Assembly (NCBI RefSeq): GCF_000012365.1
Contig: NC_007650.1
Coordinates: 868,001-932,000 of the forward strand
DNA length: 64,000 nt
Origin: Burkholderia thailandensis E264
Lineage (GTDB): Bacteria > Pseudomonadota > Gammaproteobacteria > Burkholderiales > Burkholderiaceae
Direction: 5' to 3'
A program made the translations under genes and the position numbers. Shown piece by piece: positions 1 to 8,270 of this stretch (position 1 is the stretch's first letter; each line of letters begins with the position of its first letter). Under the pieces are notes generated by a model. It had not been told where the DNA came from and ran no database searches. It saw only the letters and a list, made by a program, of their open reading frames with translations.

Positions 1-1
1 C

Positions 2-232
2 GCATCGGTGCTGCGCGCGTTCGCGCGGCAGGGCAGCGGCGTCGCGCTGCTGCCGGAGTGGCTCGTGCGCGACGATCTGGACAATGGCACGTTGGTCGAC
101 GCGCTGCCGGATTACCGGTTTGCGCAGCAGGGCGTCTACGCGCTGTATCCGTCGACGCGGCACGTGCCGCAGAAGATTCGCGCGTGGGTCGATTTCATCA
201 AGCGTTACGTTCGGCGGCGCGCGCAGGGCTGA
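2..232 (+). CDS. LysR-family regulator, C-terminal fragment (cut by window edge)
   Basis: Only the last 76 or so residues are present; the reading frame is open to the left edge. The sequence (RQGSGVALLPEWLVRDDL, later YALYPSTRHVPQKIRAWVDF) matches the end of the periplasmic-binding-like effector domain of LysR-type regulators. In that family 'G.G.ALLP..LV' and 'YP..R..P.K.R.F.DF' are typical. The DNA-binding N-terminus lies outside the window. The next frame continues directly into a dioxygenase remnant, so the regulator's original neighbour or target gene may have been lost. Family assignment is good; the regulated function cannot be told. Confidence 0.8.
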   Translation, partial: ASVLRAFARQGSGVALLPEWLVRDDLDNGTLVDALPDYRFAQQGVYALYPSTRHVPQKIRAWVDFIKRYVRRRAQG

Positions 233-574
233 CCGACGCTGTGCGACGCGATCGTCTCGCACCCGCGGACGGGCTGCGCGCTCGGGTTCAATCAGGCCGA
301 GCCGTGGCATCCGTCGGCGCTCGCGCCGCGGCTGCGCGGCACGTTCGAGAAACTGGCCGGCAACGGCGATCCGCCGCACGAGTGCGAATACGGGAACGGC
401 GAGCCGCTCGGCGCGGATGCGCTCGCCGGGGGCCGGCGGGCATTGCGGGCGAACAGGCTGATGTTCGACTGGCGGCGCGGCGGTTCGCCGATGATCGACA
501 ACCTCACGATGATGCGCGGGCGCGAGGCGTTCGGTGGCGAGCGCAAGACGCCGGCTTATCTGTCGAGCGCCTAG
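233..574 (+). pseudogene. TauD/SyrP-like Fe(II)/2-oxoglutarate dioxygenase, C-terminal remnant
   Basis: The frame that continues directly after the LysR stop codon encodes about 113 residues ending at a TAG (572-574). It has no start codon or ribosome binding site. It contains GFNQAEPWHPSALAPRLRG and then DWRRGGSPMIDNLTMMRGRE followed by AFGGERK. This resembles the end of TauD/TfdA or syringomycin-type hydroxylases, where 'W..GD...DN....HGR..F.G.RK' carries the distal iron-ligand histidine. Here the expected His is replaced (MMRGRE), so even the remaining part lacks a metal ligand. The N-terminal two thirds with the HxD motif are missing. The IS5-family element starts at the remnant's stop. 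I read it as a decayed fragment. Confidence 0.65.
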
Positions 575-589
575 GGCGTGTTCACACTA
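575..589 (+). repeat. Left terminal inverted repeat of the IS5-family element
   Basis: Fifteen bases that match the reverse complement of 1371-1385 without mismatch; the preceding CTAG is repeated after the right end. Confidence 0.9.
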
Positions 590-1344
590 TCGAAGGGCTT
601 CGATAATCAGGGCGAAGTTGATAAAGGCAATGAACATCAAGTCGAGTTTGTCGAAGCGCGAGAAGATGCGACGAAAACCCTTCAATCGACGGAACAGCCG
701 CTCGACTTCGTTACGACGCTTGTACATTTCCCGGTCGTATTCCCAAGGCTCGACGCGCGTACTCAACGGAGGGACGACCGGGATGAAGCCGAGATCGAGC
801 GCGAGTTGTCGGGTTTCGTTACCTTCGTACGCCTTGTCCATCAGCAGGTGCAGCGGCCGATTCGGCGGCCCCAGGCGTTCGAGCAGTGCACGTCCCTGCG
901 GCGCATCGCCGGCTTGACCGGGCGACAGTGCGAACGTTATGGCTGTTCGAGCATCCGCGGCAACCATATGAATCTTGGTTGTCCATCCTCCGCGAGACTT
1001 GCCGATGGCTTGAGGTCCATTTTTTTTAACGCACCGGTGCCGTCAGGATGAACCTTCACGATCGTGCTATCCAGCGATACCGCTTCAATCCGAACGCGAA
1101 TGATCTGCGCGCGCTGCAACTCCGTGAACACTCGGTCCAGTACACCGTTGCGAGACCAACGGTTCATGCGCGTGTAGATCGTGTGCCAGCGGCCGAAACG
1201 TGGTGGCAGGCCGCGCCATTTACATCCGTGCTCGGCCACATAAAGGATCGCGTTGAGCACTTGCAGGTTCGACAGGCTCACATTGCCACGCTGTCGCGGC
1301 AGGCAATGTTCGATCTGCTTGAATTGGGCTTCGGAGATTTCCAT
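587..1344 (-). CDS. IS5-family transposase made by -1 frameshift (orfA/orfB)
   Basis: Two overlapping minus-strand frames make up one DDE transposase. The first runs from ATG at 1344 (MEISEAQFKQIEHCLP) and contains the first catalytic Asp in SLDSTIVKVH. The second ends at 587 and contains the second Asp (LLMDKAYEGN) and the Glu (RRNEVERLFRRLK). They join at a run of eight A residues on the coding strand (complement of 1020-1027). A -1 slip there changes the reading from ...LKKMDLKP to ...LKKNGPQAIGKSRGGW, the expected continuation of the family. This is the usual expression mode of IS427-group elements, so the gene is probably intact. The final stop lies inside the terminal repeat. Confidence 0.88.
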
Positions 1345-1370
1345 CTCCGAAGCATAACCTCAAACTAATG

Positions 1371-1385
1371 TAGTGTGAACACGCC
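1371..1385 (-). repeat. Right terminal inverted repeat of the IS5-family element
   Basis: Perfect partner of the left repeat; followed by CTAG at 1386-1389, the second copy of the presumed target duplication. Confidence 0.9.
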
Positions 1386-1474
1386 CTAGCCGGGGTAGGC
1401 TCGCGCGAGGCGCGCGGCGGCCGCTTCCGCGTGGACGGAAAGCGGCCGCCGCGCCGCGTGACGTTCCGAATGCG

Positions 1475-2068
1475 TCACTTGCTGTGGGTCGGGGAAGGCA
1501 GCGTCTCGAAGTCCTGATGCAGGCTCGCCGCCGCGCGTGCGGCGATTTGCGGGTCCGGGTGCCGGCGGGCCGTCTCGAAATCGCGCGCCGGCCCGACGGT
1601 CATCGAGGCCGCGGCGTTGACCGCCGAGCCGAACGCGGTGACCGCGCTGTCGAGGTATTCGCGGCGCTGAAAGTGATTGACCGCGTCGTTGCCGAACGAC
1701 CGGCTTTCGGTCATGTGCGCGCCCGTGTGCGTCTGCGTGCCCTGTTCGATGCCCTGGAGATTGCGCAGCACGCTGTCGTGCGAGCGCTGCGTGATGCCGA
1801 GCCCGTTGTTCTGCAGCGTGGAGCTGACCTGATGGACGGCCGCCGAATAGTACGTCGCGTTCGGTTGCGTCATGTGGTCGGCCGCGCTGGCCGTCACGTG
1901 CTCGCGGCGCGAATGCGGCGTCGACTGACTGAGGTCGTGCAGGCCGCTCAGCGACGAGCCGCCCGTCGGGCGGCTGCTCGAACGCCGGGTGGGCTGCGAG
2001 CTCTCGTTCGACGTCGGCGTGGCATGGCTGTCCACGTGCGATGTGCTTGTGCCGTTGATTTTGGGCAT
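1475..2068 (-). CDS. Candidate T3SS-secreted protein, Ser/Thr-rich N-terminus
   Basis: A 197-residue protein that I do not recognise. The start at 2068 is chosen because AAAGG lies 7 bases before the ATG. The first 70 residues are very rich in Ser, Thr, His and Gln (MPKINGTSTSHVDSHATPTS), with few hydrophobics, as is common for type III secretion signals. The rest is predicted helical and Ala-rich, with no membrane segment. A TTCG-N16-TTCG motif (2224-2247) lies about 156 bp upstream in the right orientation, which points to control by HrpB. It is the last gene of the T3SS cluster before the IS element. The role as effector or accessory secreted protein is inference from composition, promoter and position. 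Confidence 0.6.
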   Translation of the reverse strand: MPKINGTSTSHVDSHATPTSNESSQPTRRSSSRPTGGSSLSGLHDLSQSTPHSRREHVTASAADHMTQPNATYYSAAVHQVSSTLQNNGLGITQRSHDSVLRNLQGIEQGTQTHTGAHMTESRSFGNDAVNHFQRREYLDSAVTAFGSAVNAAASMTVGPARDFETARRHPDPQIAARAAASLHQDFETLPSPTHSK

Positions 2069-2223
2069 GGTGGTACCTTTGATCGGAGGAGGAAAGGGCG
2101 TCGGGCGCCGTGGCGCCCGACGGCGAGATCGGCGGCACGCCTGCCCGCCGAAACCGGATCGCGGCGACGGCCGGTCGATGGGCCGATGATGCGCGCCGCG
2201 GCGGGGAGCGGCGGCCGCAGCCG

Positions 2224-2247
2224 CGAAGCGGGCGACGCGAATGCGAA
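2224..2247 (-). promoter_or_regulatory. hrpII-type box (TTCG-N16-TTCG)
   Basis: On the minus strand TTCG, 16 bases, TTCG; seen on the plus strand as CGAA at 2224-2227 and 2244-2247. It lies about 156 bp upstream of the candidate secreted protein starting at 2068. The rest of the 312-bp gap (2069-2380) shows no gene. HrpB binding is known for this motif in Ralstonia; its use here is inferred. Confidence 0.7.
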
Positions 2248-2380
2248 CCGTCGAGCATGCGAACGGGCATCCACCGTGGACGCGCGGACGGTACGCGCGC
2301 GCTGCGCGCCGTGCGCCGCGGTCGCCGCGCGGACGCAATTGCGCATGAGCGCATGATCGCGTCGCACGCCGAGCGCCGGC

Positions 2381-4369
2381 TCATCGCCGCTGCAGCACCG
2401 TGCGCATCGCGGCGACATCGTCGGGCGCGCGCTCGCCCGAGCTCGCCTGCTCCGCGTACTTCCTGCCGGCGTCCGTCGCGCGGGCGCGGGACGTTGCCGC
2501 GTCGTTCGCGAGCCCGATCTCGATGCGCCGCGCGATCAGGCTGTCGATCGCGACGCGCGCCTCGCCGCCGCGCATGCCGAGATCGCGCATCAGGTTGTAC
2601 GCGTCGACGAGGTCCGCGTCGCCGTCGATCGCATCGCGCAGCGCGCGCTTTTGCTGCGGCGTCGACGCGTTCCTCGCATGAACGCGCGCATAGAACGCGT
2701 GGAGCTTCGCATCGCCTTCTCCGGCGAAGCGATCGATGCTGCGATCGATGATCGTCATCGCATGCTTGGCCGTCAGGTCGGCCATGTCGTTCTTGTTCGA
2801 AGTCGATTTTTTCTCGTTGATCCAGCGTCCCGGAAAGACCTTGCCGAAGCGCCTGCGGTCGGCCTCGATCCGGCCGTTGTCCTTCAGCACCGCGTGGATG
2901 CCCTTGATCGCTTCGTCGGGCGTCTCGCTGTCGATGTCGCGCGTATCGAGCGCGATGCGGCTGCGCAGCGCGCTGCGGTCGATGTCGCGCGCCTTGTCGT
3001 TGCGCATCCGCTGCTTCAGGCCGCGCACGCCCTTGCCGATGTCGAGCGCATTCAGCAGCGCGAGCGCGAAGCCCGCCTGTTTTGCCGCGACTGCGCCCGC
3101 GCTCGCCGGCGCGGCCGCGAGCCCCTGCGTGCCGGCGATCAGCGCCGCACCCGACGCGATGCCGAGCGCGTTGCGTCCGAGCTCGTAGGCGGCGCGGCTC
3201 ATCCGCTTGCCGGCGACTTCGTCGCGGATGTACAGCGTGAGCAGCACGTCCCTCGCATGCGCGCTTTGCGTCGCGAGTGGCGGATCGTCGTTCGCCGCGA
3301 GCTTCATCACCTTGTCGAGATCGTAGTCGAGCTTGCCGTCGCGGCCGCGCGTGAGGATCAGCCGGTCGAGCCGACGCGCGTCGCTGCCGACGGCGGCGCC
3401 GCTGAATGCGGCGACGTCGCGATCGCGCATCGCCGACAGCTGCCGGTCGTAGCGCCGGCGCTTGTGCCACGACGCGAACAGCGCATGGCCGTTCATGCCG
3501 GCGCCGGCCGTCTCGTGCGCGAGGCCCGATGCGAGCCCGCCGATCGCGAGGCCGGCCGCGACTTCGCCGTGATGACCGGCGGCGGTCGCGTTGAACAGCG
3601 GCGCGAGCGGGCGGATGCCGTTCGTCTCGACAAGCGTGAAGCCCGGCTTGCCGCGGTCGTAGGCCTGGCCGGGCTGGCGCTCCGGATGCGGCGCGCGAAA
3701 GTCGTCCGCGGCCGGCCGCGTGGGCGCGGCGGCCGGGGGCGCCGCGGTTGATGCCGGAGGCGGCGGAGGAGGTGGGGCGGGCCGCTCGATGGCGTCCGTC
3801 GCGACGCGCGAGTCGCTGTCTGTCGAAGACGACGTGCCGCCGAGCGGAGGCGGCGTCGCGCCGCGCGCGGCGGAGCCGGCGGCGTCGTGCGACGAGTGGC
3901 GCGCGTCGCGCATCGGGACAGGGGCGCGCTCGGGAGCGTCGACGTGCGGCGGCGATGCGGGCGGCAACGCGGACGGCGGAAGCCGCGCTGACCGCTGCGC
4001 CGCGTGATTGCCGGCCGGCGGCGGGTTGCCCGCGGTATTGCTGGGCGTACTGCCGGCCGTATTGCCCGCCGTATTGTCGGCCGTATTGTCGCGCGGGCCG
4101 GATGTTCGTGCGCCCGGCGGCGTATGCGGCGGCCGGCCGGCGATGTGGTCGAGCGGCAGCGGCTCGCCGAACGAGAGCGGCGGCAACCGGGGCGCTTCGT
4201 CGTTGCGCGTCTGATTCGACATTTCGCGCGCGCTGCGCAACGTGCCGTGCGAGAACGGGCCGAGCGAGCGCCTCGGCCGGCCCGGCTGGTTCGGCGACGG
4301 GGCCGGCGCGCTCCGATCAGGCGCGGCGGCGGCCGGCGGCTGCGTTGACTGCTGAACGGACTTCAACAT
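2381..4369 (-). CDS. Large candidate T3SS translocator or effector, proline-rich
   Basis: A 662-residue protein. AGGAGG lies 9 bases before the ATG at 4369, which fixes the start. Residues 1-260 are disordered and rich in Pro, Ala, Ser and Thr. They include tandem NTA-type triplets (DNTADNTAGNTAGSTPSNTA) and a poly-Pro run. The remainder is folded-looking, with two hydrophobic stretches: one around VAAGLAIGGLASGLAHETAG and a longer one from NALGIASGAALIAGTQGLAA to GFALALLNAL. The C-terminal 200 residues are charged and helical. There is no Sec signal. Hydrophobic segments in a large T3SS-linked protein recall HrpF/PopF translocators, but I see no diagnostic motif. A hrpII-type box lies about 246 bp upstream. 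Secretion is likely; the exact role is open. Confidence 0.6.
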   Translation of the reverse strand: MLKSVQQSTQPPAAAAPDRSAPAPSPNQPGRPRRSLGPFSHGTLRSAREMSNQTRNDEAPRLPPLSFGEPLPLDHIAGRPPHTPPGARTSGPRDNTADNTAGNTAGSTPSNTAGNPPPAGNHAAQRSARLPPSALPPASPPHVDAPERAPVPMRDARHSSHDAAGSAARGATPPPLGGTSSSTDSDSRVATDAIERPAPPPPPPPASTAAPPAAAPTRPAADDFRAPHPERQPGQAYDRGKPGFTLVETNGIRPLAPLFNATAAGHHGEVAAGLAIGGLASGLAHETAGAGMNGHALFASWHKRRRYDRQLSAMRDRDVAAFSGAAVGSDARRLDRLILTRGRDGKLDYDLDKVMKLAANDDPPLATQSAHARDVLLTLYIRDEVAGKRMSRAAYELGRNALGIASGAALIAGTQGLAAAPASAGAVAAKQAGFALALLNALDIGKGVRGLKQRMRNDKARDIDRSALRSRIALDTRDIDSETPDEAIKGIHAVLKDNGRIEADRRRFGKVFPGRWINEKKSTSNKNDMADLTAKHAMTIIDRSIDRFAGEGDAKLHAFYARVHARNASTPQQKRALRDAIDGDADLVDAYNLMRDLGMRGGEARVAIDSLIARRIEIGLANDAATSRARATDAGRKYAEQASSGERAPDDVAAMRTVLQRR

Positions 4370-4614
4370 GGCGACGTGCCTCCTGAACGGATGGGTGCCG
4401 GCGGAACGACATTGGCGGCGAAGCGTGCATCGCGCGCGGCCCCGGCTTGCCCGGCGGTCATGCGCCTTGCGGGTTTCCGCAGCCGGTCGGCGCGAATTCG
4501 CGGCGGCGTTGCGAGTGTCGATGCGCGATCCGCTTGCCGATCGGATGATCCGGATGCCGATCGATATCGCAGGAGCAGCGTATGGTGCGCGAAGGCGGCG
4601 GTCGGCTGGGCTCG

Positions 4615-4638
4615 CGAAGCCGTCGAACGCGGTGCGAA
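4615..4638 (-). promoter_or_regulatory. hrpII-type box (TTCG-N16-TTCG)
   Basis: Plus-strand CGAA at 4615-4618 and 4635-4638, 16 bases apart, giving TTCG-N16-TTCG reading toward the large secreted-protein gene at 4369. The 355-bp gap 4370-4724 otherwise holds only that gene's ribosome binding site. It shows that this gene probably has its own HrpB-dependent promoter and does not rely only on readthrough from sctT. Confidence 0.68.
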
Positions 4639-4724
4639 GCGCATCGAGGCGTTCTGCGCGCCGGCTCGGCCTTTCGTTTCGCGGGGCCGGCATGGCGGCG
4701 CGCGAGACGGCATGATTCGCCGGG

Positions 4725-5717
4725 TCAGCGGATGGATGTGACACTGGTCGCGCCCGAAACGCCCGAAACGCCCGAAACGCCCGAAACGCCCGAAACGCCC
4801 GAAACGCCCGAAACGCCCGAAACGCCCGAAACGCCCGAAACGCCCGAAACGCCCGAAACGCCTGAAGCCCCCGAAGCCCCGCCGCCGCCATCCGTCTTCC
4901 CATCGCGTCCCGGCCGCTCCGCAAGCCGTCTGACCTGCTGCGCCAGTTCCGCGAGCGAAATCTGCCCGCGCATCTCGTTCACGAAATTGCCCGCCAGCAC
5001 CGCGACGATCAGCACCGCGATCGCGCCCTTGAGCGGCTGGCTGACCGACATCAGATCGAGCTTCTGCGCCGATCGCGCGACGAACGCGAGGCCCAGGTCG
5101 ACGAGCACCAGCATCGTCATCATCGGCGTCGCGATCCGCGCGACCATGTTCATCAGCATGTCGAGCCGCGCCTGCGCGAACATCTCGAGGAGCGGCGCGG
5201 GAACCGGATCGAACGAGCCGAGCGGCCACCATGCGTACGATTCGTACAGCGCGCCGAGCAGGAACGTCATGCCGCCCAGCAGCCAGAACGACGCAATCGT
5301 CAGTTGCCCGAACAGCGTCGCCATCAGCGACGTCTGCGTGCCCGAACTCGGATTCTGCATCTGCAGGTTGTTGAAGCCGGCGACGTCGTCGACATACGTG
5401 CCGATCGCCTCGGCGGCCCAGAACACCGTCGACGCCGCAATGCCGATCACAAGCCCGATCACGGCCTCCTTCAAGCATGCGATCACGAGAAACGCGCCGT
5501 GAAGCTGCGGAATCAGCGCCTGCTGCCCGCACGCGACGAACAGGCACCAGAGCGCCGCCGCGCCGCTGCGCATCGGGCCTTTCAGCACGGTGTCGGCGGT
5601 CGCGGGCAGGATCGACATGATCACGAGCAGCCGCTCGCTCGACAGCGCGAGCAGCACGATGAAGCCGATGAATTCGTCGCCCAGGTGCTGAAGCGCAAAG
5701 ATGTCGTAGGTGTTCAT
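4725..5717 (-). CDS. sctT: T3SS export apparatus protein SctT (HrcT) with tandem-repeat tail
   Basis: A 330-residue inner-membrane protein of the SctRST export gate. Motifs typical of SctT/FliR are visible: SSERLLVIMSILPATADTVL near the N-terminus, the loop GTYVDDVAGFNNLQMQNPSS, and the late membrane segment PLKGAIAVLIVAVLAGNFV. The family core ends near residue 265. After it comes a charged stretch and 12 perfect Gly-Val-Ser triplets (about residues 287-322), encoded by a 9-bp tandem array. That tail is not a normal part of the family. The ATG overlaps the sctO stop as ATGA, so translation is probably coupled. It is the last gene of the hrpB1-to-sctT operon, in the same order as the Ralstonia/Xanthomonas hrpB operon. 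Confidence 0.93.
   Translation of the reverse strand: MNTYDIFALQHLGDEFIGFIVLLALSSERLLVIMSILPATADTVLKGPMRSGAAALWCLFVACGQQALIPQLHGAFLVIACLKEAVIGLVIGIAASTVFWAAEAIGTYVDDVAGFNNLQMQNPSSGTQTSLMATLFGQLTIASFWLLGGMTFLLGALYESYAWWPLGSFDPVPAPLLEMFAQARLDMLMNMVARIATPMMTMLVLVDLGLAFVARSAQKLDLMSVSQPLKGAIAVLIVAVLAGNFVNEMRGQISLAELAQQVRRLAERPGRDGKTDGGGGASGASGVSGVSGVSGVSGVSGVSGVSGVSGVSGVSGVSGVSGATSVTSIR
4752..4859. repeat. 12 perfect copies of a 9-bp tandem repeat inside sctT
   Basis: GCCCGAAAC is repeated 12 times without a mismatch. On the coding (minus) strand each unit gives one Gly-Val-Ser triplet, so copy-number change keeps the frame. This is a classic variable-number tandem repeat structure. Confidence 0.97.
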
Positions 5718-6232
5718 CCGAATGTCTCGTTCGATGCCCGCGCGGCCGCGAGCCGGCGCGCGAGCACGCCTTCCTCGATGTCCTCGTCCTGCATGTCCTC
5801 GGCGGCCGCCTCCGCCGCGCGCGCGAGCCGCCGGACCCGCTCGCGCACGACGTCGATCTGCGCGTCGTTGCGCGCGATCCGGCGCGCGGTCGCGGCGAGC
5901 TGGTCGACCACCGCGCGCAGCGCCGCGCGCAGCCGCTCGCACTGCGCGCTCGCGAGCGCGTGCTCGTCGAGGAGCGCGTCGCGATAGCGGCGGCACGCCG
6001 CGTAATCGCCGATCGCGAACGGCGCGTGGCCCGCCGCCATCGCGTCGACGCGCGCCGCGTAGCGATTGGCCGCATCGAGCTTCGCGTGCGCGTGCGCTTC
6101 GCCCTGCGCGAGCTCGGCTGCCGCCGCGTCGCGTTGCGCGCGCTGCGCGCCCTGCTCCGCGCGCAGCTTCGCGCCGCGCTGCTCGCGCCGCGCGAGCAGC
6201 GTCTCGAACGCGCGCTGTTTGCGGCTGCTCAT
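5714..6232 (-). CDS. sctO: T3SS stalk/ATPase-associated protein, SctO (HrpB7-like)
   Basis: A 172-residue, almost entirely alpha-helical protein rich in Ala, Arg, Glu and Gln ([20 protein letters not shown] onward). This is the composition of FliJ/YscO/HrpB7 coiled-coil stalk proteins that couple the ATPase to the export gate. Sequence similarity in this family is weak; the call rests on the coiled-coil character and its place between sctN and sctT, where hrpB7 lies in Hrp2 systems. The start overlaps the sctN stop (ATGA at 6229-6232) and the stop overlaps the sctT start. Confidence 0.82.
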   Translation of the reverse strand: MSSRKQRAFETLLARREQRGAKLRAEQGAQRAQRDAAAAELAQGEAHAHAKLDAANRYAARVDAMAAGHAPFAIGDYAACRRYRDALLDEHALASAQCERLRAALRAVVDQLAATARRIARNDAQIDVVRERVRRLARAAEAAAEDMQDEDIEEGVLARRLAAARASNETFG

Positions 6233-7557
6233 CGGACGAGTTCGTGAAGCGCGGCAAGCGTCGCGTCGGGCGGCGAGTACTCGTCGGTGCGCTGGTTCAG
6301 GAACGCGCGAATCCGGTCGATCTTCGCGACCGCCTCGTCGGCGGCCGGATCGCTGCCCGCCTGGTATTCGCCGAGCTGCAACAGCGTCTCGATCTCGCGG
6401 TGCTTCGCGAGCAACTGGCGCAGCCGGCCCGCCGCGCCGACGTGCTCGCGCGCGGCGATCTGCGGCATGATCCGCGACAGGCTGCCGAGCACGTCGATCG
6501 CCGGATACTGGTTGCGCGCGGCGATCTCGCGCGACAGGATGATGTGGCCGTCGAGAATGCCGCGCACTTCCTCGGCGATCGGGTCGCTGCCGGAATCGTC
6601 TTCGGCGAGCACCGTGTAGAGCGCGGTGATCGAGCCGCGCTCGCCCATTCCGGTGCGCTCGAGCAGGCGCGGCAACTCGGCGAACACGGAAGGCGGGAAG
6701 CCGCGCCGCGCGGGCGGCTCGCCGGCCGCGAGGCCGATCTCGCGGCCGGCGCGCGCGAAGCGCGTGAGCGAATCCATCATCAGCAGCACGCGCTTGCCCT
6801 GGTCGCGGAAATACTCGGCGATCGCGGTGGCCGCGTACGCGGCCTTCGCTCGCTCGATCGACGAGCGATCGGACGTCGCGCACACGACGACCGAGCGCGC
6901 CATCCCGTCCTCGCCCATGATCAACTCGACGAACTCGCGCACTTCGCGGCCGCGCTCGCCGATCAGCGCGATCACGTTGATGTCGCACGACGCGCCGCGC
7001 GCGAACATGCCGAGCAGCGTGCTCTTGCCGACGCCGGCGGGCGCGAAGATGCCCATTCGCTGGCCTTCGCCGAGCGTGATCAGGCCGTCGACGATGCGCA
7101 CGCCGGTCGCGAGCGACGCATCGACCATGCGCCGCGACATCGGGTTCGGCGGCGGCGCGATCACGGGGCGCAGCGCGTCGTAGTCGAGTTCGCCGCGCCC
7201 GTCGATCGGCTCGCCGAAACTGTCGATCACGCGCCCGAGAATGCCGTTGCCGACCTTCACGGAAAGCGGCCGCCGCAAGCCGATCACGCGCGTGCCGCGA
7301 TTGATCTCGCCGAGCGTGCCGAACGGCGAAAGCAGCGCGACGTTGCGCGTGAAGCCGACGACTTCCGCATGCTGGATCAGCGCGCCCGACGCGCTGCGCA
7401 GCTCGCACAGCTCGCCGAGCGTCGCTTCGAGGCCGACCACGCGCACGAGCGTGCCGATCACCTCGAGCACCTTGCCCGTCATGCCGACGGCGGGCTCGAT
7501 CGCGAGCCGCGCGGCCATCGCGTCGGCGACGCGGGACAGATCGGTCAGCGCGTTCAT
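6229..7557 (-). CDS. sctN: T3SS ATPase SctN (HrcN)
   Basis: A 442-residue F1-type ATPase that docks and unfolds substrates at the base of the injectisome. Walker A ([12 protein letters not shown]) lies near residue 174 and Walker B in [19 protein letters not shown]. The family signatures [13 protein letters not shown] and [20 protein letters not shown] are present. Length is normal for SctN. ATG at 7557 overlaps the sctL stop (ATGA). It sits between sctL and sctO as in the Ralstonia and Xanthomonas hrpB operon. Confidence 0.97.
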   Translation of the reverse strand: MNALTDLSRVADAMAARLAIEPAVGMTGKVLEVIGTLVRVVGLEATLGELCELRSASGALIQHAEVVGFTRNVALLSPFGTLGEINRGTRVIGLRRPLSVKVGNGILGRVIDSFGEPIDGRGELDYDALRPVIAPPPNPMSRRMVDASLATGVRIVDGLITLGEGQRMGIFAPAGVGKSTLLGMFARGASCDINVIALIGERGREVREFVELIMGEDGMARSVVVCATSDRSSIERAKAAYAATAIAEYFRDQGKRVLLMMDSLTRFARAGREIGLAAGEPPARRGFPPSVFAELPRLLERTGMGERGSITALYTVLAEDDSGSDPIAEEVRGILDGHIILSREIAARNQYPAIDVLGSLSRIMPQIAAREHVGAAGRLRQLLAKHREIETLLQLGEYQAGSDPAADEAVAKIDRIRAFLNQRTDEYSPPDATLAALHELVR

Positions 7558-8270
7558 GAGCGGCCCGCGTCGTCGAGCGCGCGGGCGAGCGCCGCGCGGA
7601 TCGCGTTCAGTTGCGTGTCGAGGCTCGCGTCGACGGTGCCGAAATCGGATTCGCACACGCAGGTGCCGCGCGCGACGCGCGGCTCGACGACGACGTCGAC
7701 AGGCACGTTGCGTCCCTGCCGCCGCCACGCGTCGGCCAGCCGCCCGAACTGCTCGCGCGCGGCGTCGTAATCGGCGTCGCACACACGCACCGTCAGGTAG
7801 CTCGCGCCGGCGACGACGCGCTCGACCGTTTCCGCCGCGCGCGCGAACAGCCCGCGCGCATCCTCCGCGCGCACCATCTGCTGGACGGCGGCGGCGACGA
7901 GCTCCGCGAGCCGCTCGCGCATCCGGTCGCGCACGCGCCGCTCCTGCTCGAACGAATCGGCCGCCCGCGCATGCCAGTCGGCGATCGCCTGTGCGCGGCC
8001 CGCGTCGTAGCCGCGCGCGTACGCGCTGTCGTGCTCGCGCCGCGCGGCTTCGACGAGCGCGTCAGCCTGCGCGCGCGCGTCGGCGGCGATCTGTCCGGCG
8101 GCGTCGCGCGCGGCGCGCAGCACCGCGTCGCGTTCCGCCGCGAGCGCGTCGAGCACGGCGTCGAGCGCCTGAACCGTCTCGAACGCGTCGCGGCGAAGCA
8201 CGCCGTGCGGCGCATCGATGCAGAGATCGTCGGCGAGCGGAATCTGCCGGTTCTTCAGCCAAAAAGCCAT
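7554..8270 (-). CDS. sctL: T3SS ATPase regulator/stator SctL (HrpB5-like)
   Basis: A 238-residue protein of the FliH/YscL/HrpB5 type, which forms the cytosolic spokes that hold SctN. It starts [20 protein letters not shown], has a long Ala/Arg/Glu-rich helical middle (about residues 40-130), and ends in a compact domain ([15 protein letters not shown]). Chain length and order directly upstream of sctN match HrpB5. The first codon overlaps the end of the upstream sctK gene by 16 bp and its stop overlaps sctN. Confidence 0.88.
   Translation of the reverse strand: MAFWLKNRQIPLADDLCIDAPHGVLRRDAFETVQALDAVLDALAAERDAVLRAARDAAGQIAADARAQADALVEAARREHDSAYARGYDAGRAQAIADWHARAADSFEQERRVRDRMRERLAELVAAAVQQMVRAEDARGLFARAAETVERVVAGASYLTVRVCDADYDAAREQFGRLADAWRRQGRNVPVDVVVEPRVARGTCVCESDFGTVDASLDTQLNAIRAALARALDDAGRS

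Larger units (their letters stand above)
575..1385. mobile_element. IS5-family (IS427-group-like) insertion sequence, complete
   Basis: A unit of about 811 bp is bounded by 15-bp perfect inverted repeats (GGCGTGTTCACACTA at 575-589 and its complement at 1371-1385). It is flanked on both sides by CTAG (571-574 and 1386-1389), which fits the target duplication of the IS427 group. It carries one transposase in two overlapping frames on the minus strand, with DDE residues intact, so it looks potentially active. It sits between the dioxygenase remnant and the outermost T3SS-linked gene. Confidence 0.9.

Noticed and set aside
4752..4859. CRISPR-like array
   Set aside because: Units are contiguous 9-mers without spacers and lie inside a gene.
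4381..4924. Upstream extension of the large secreted protein containing a Phe-Arg-Ala repeat
   Set aside because: It is the sctT 9-bp repeat read in another frame; AGGAGG before ATG 4369 gives the real start.
4582..5502. Plus-strand frame with Pro-Glu-Thr repeats
   Set aside because: Antisense reading of the GVS repeat and the membrane domains of sctT.
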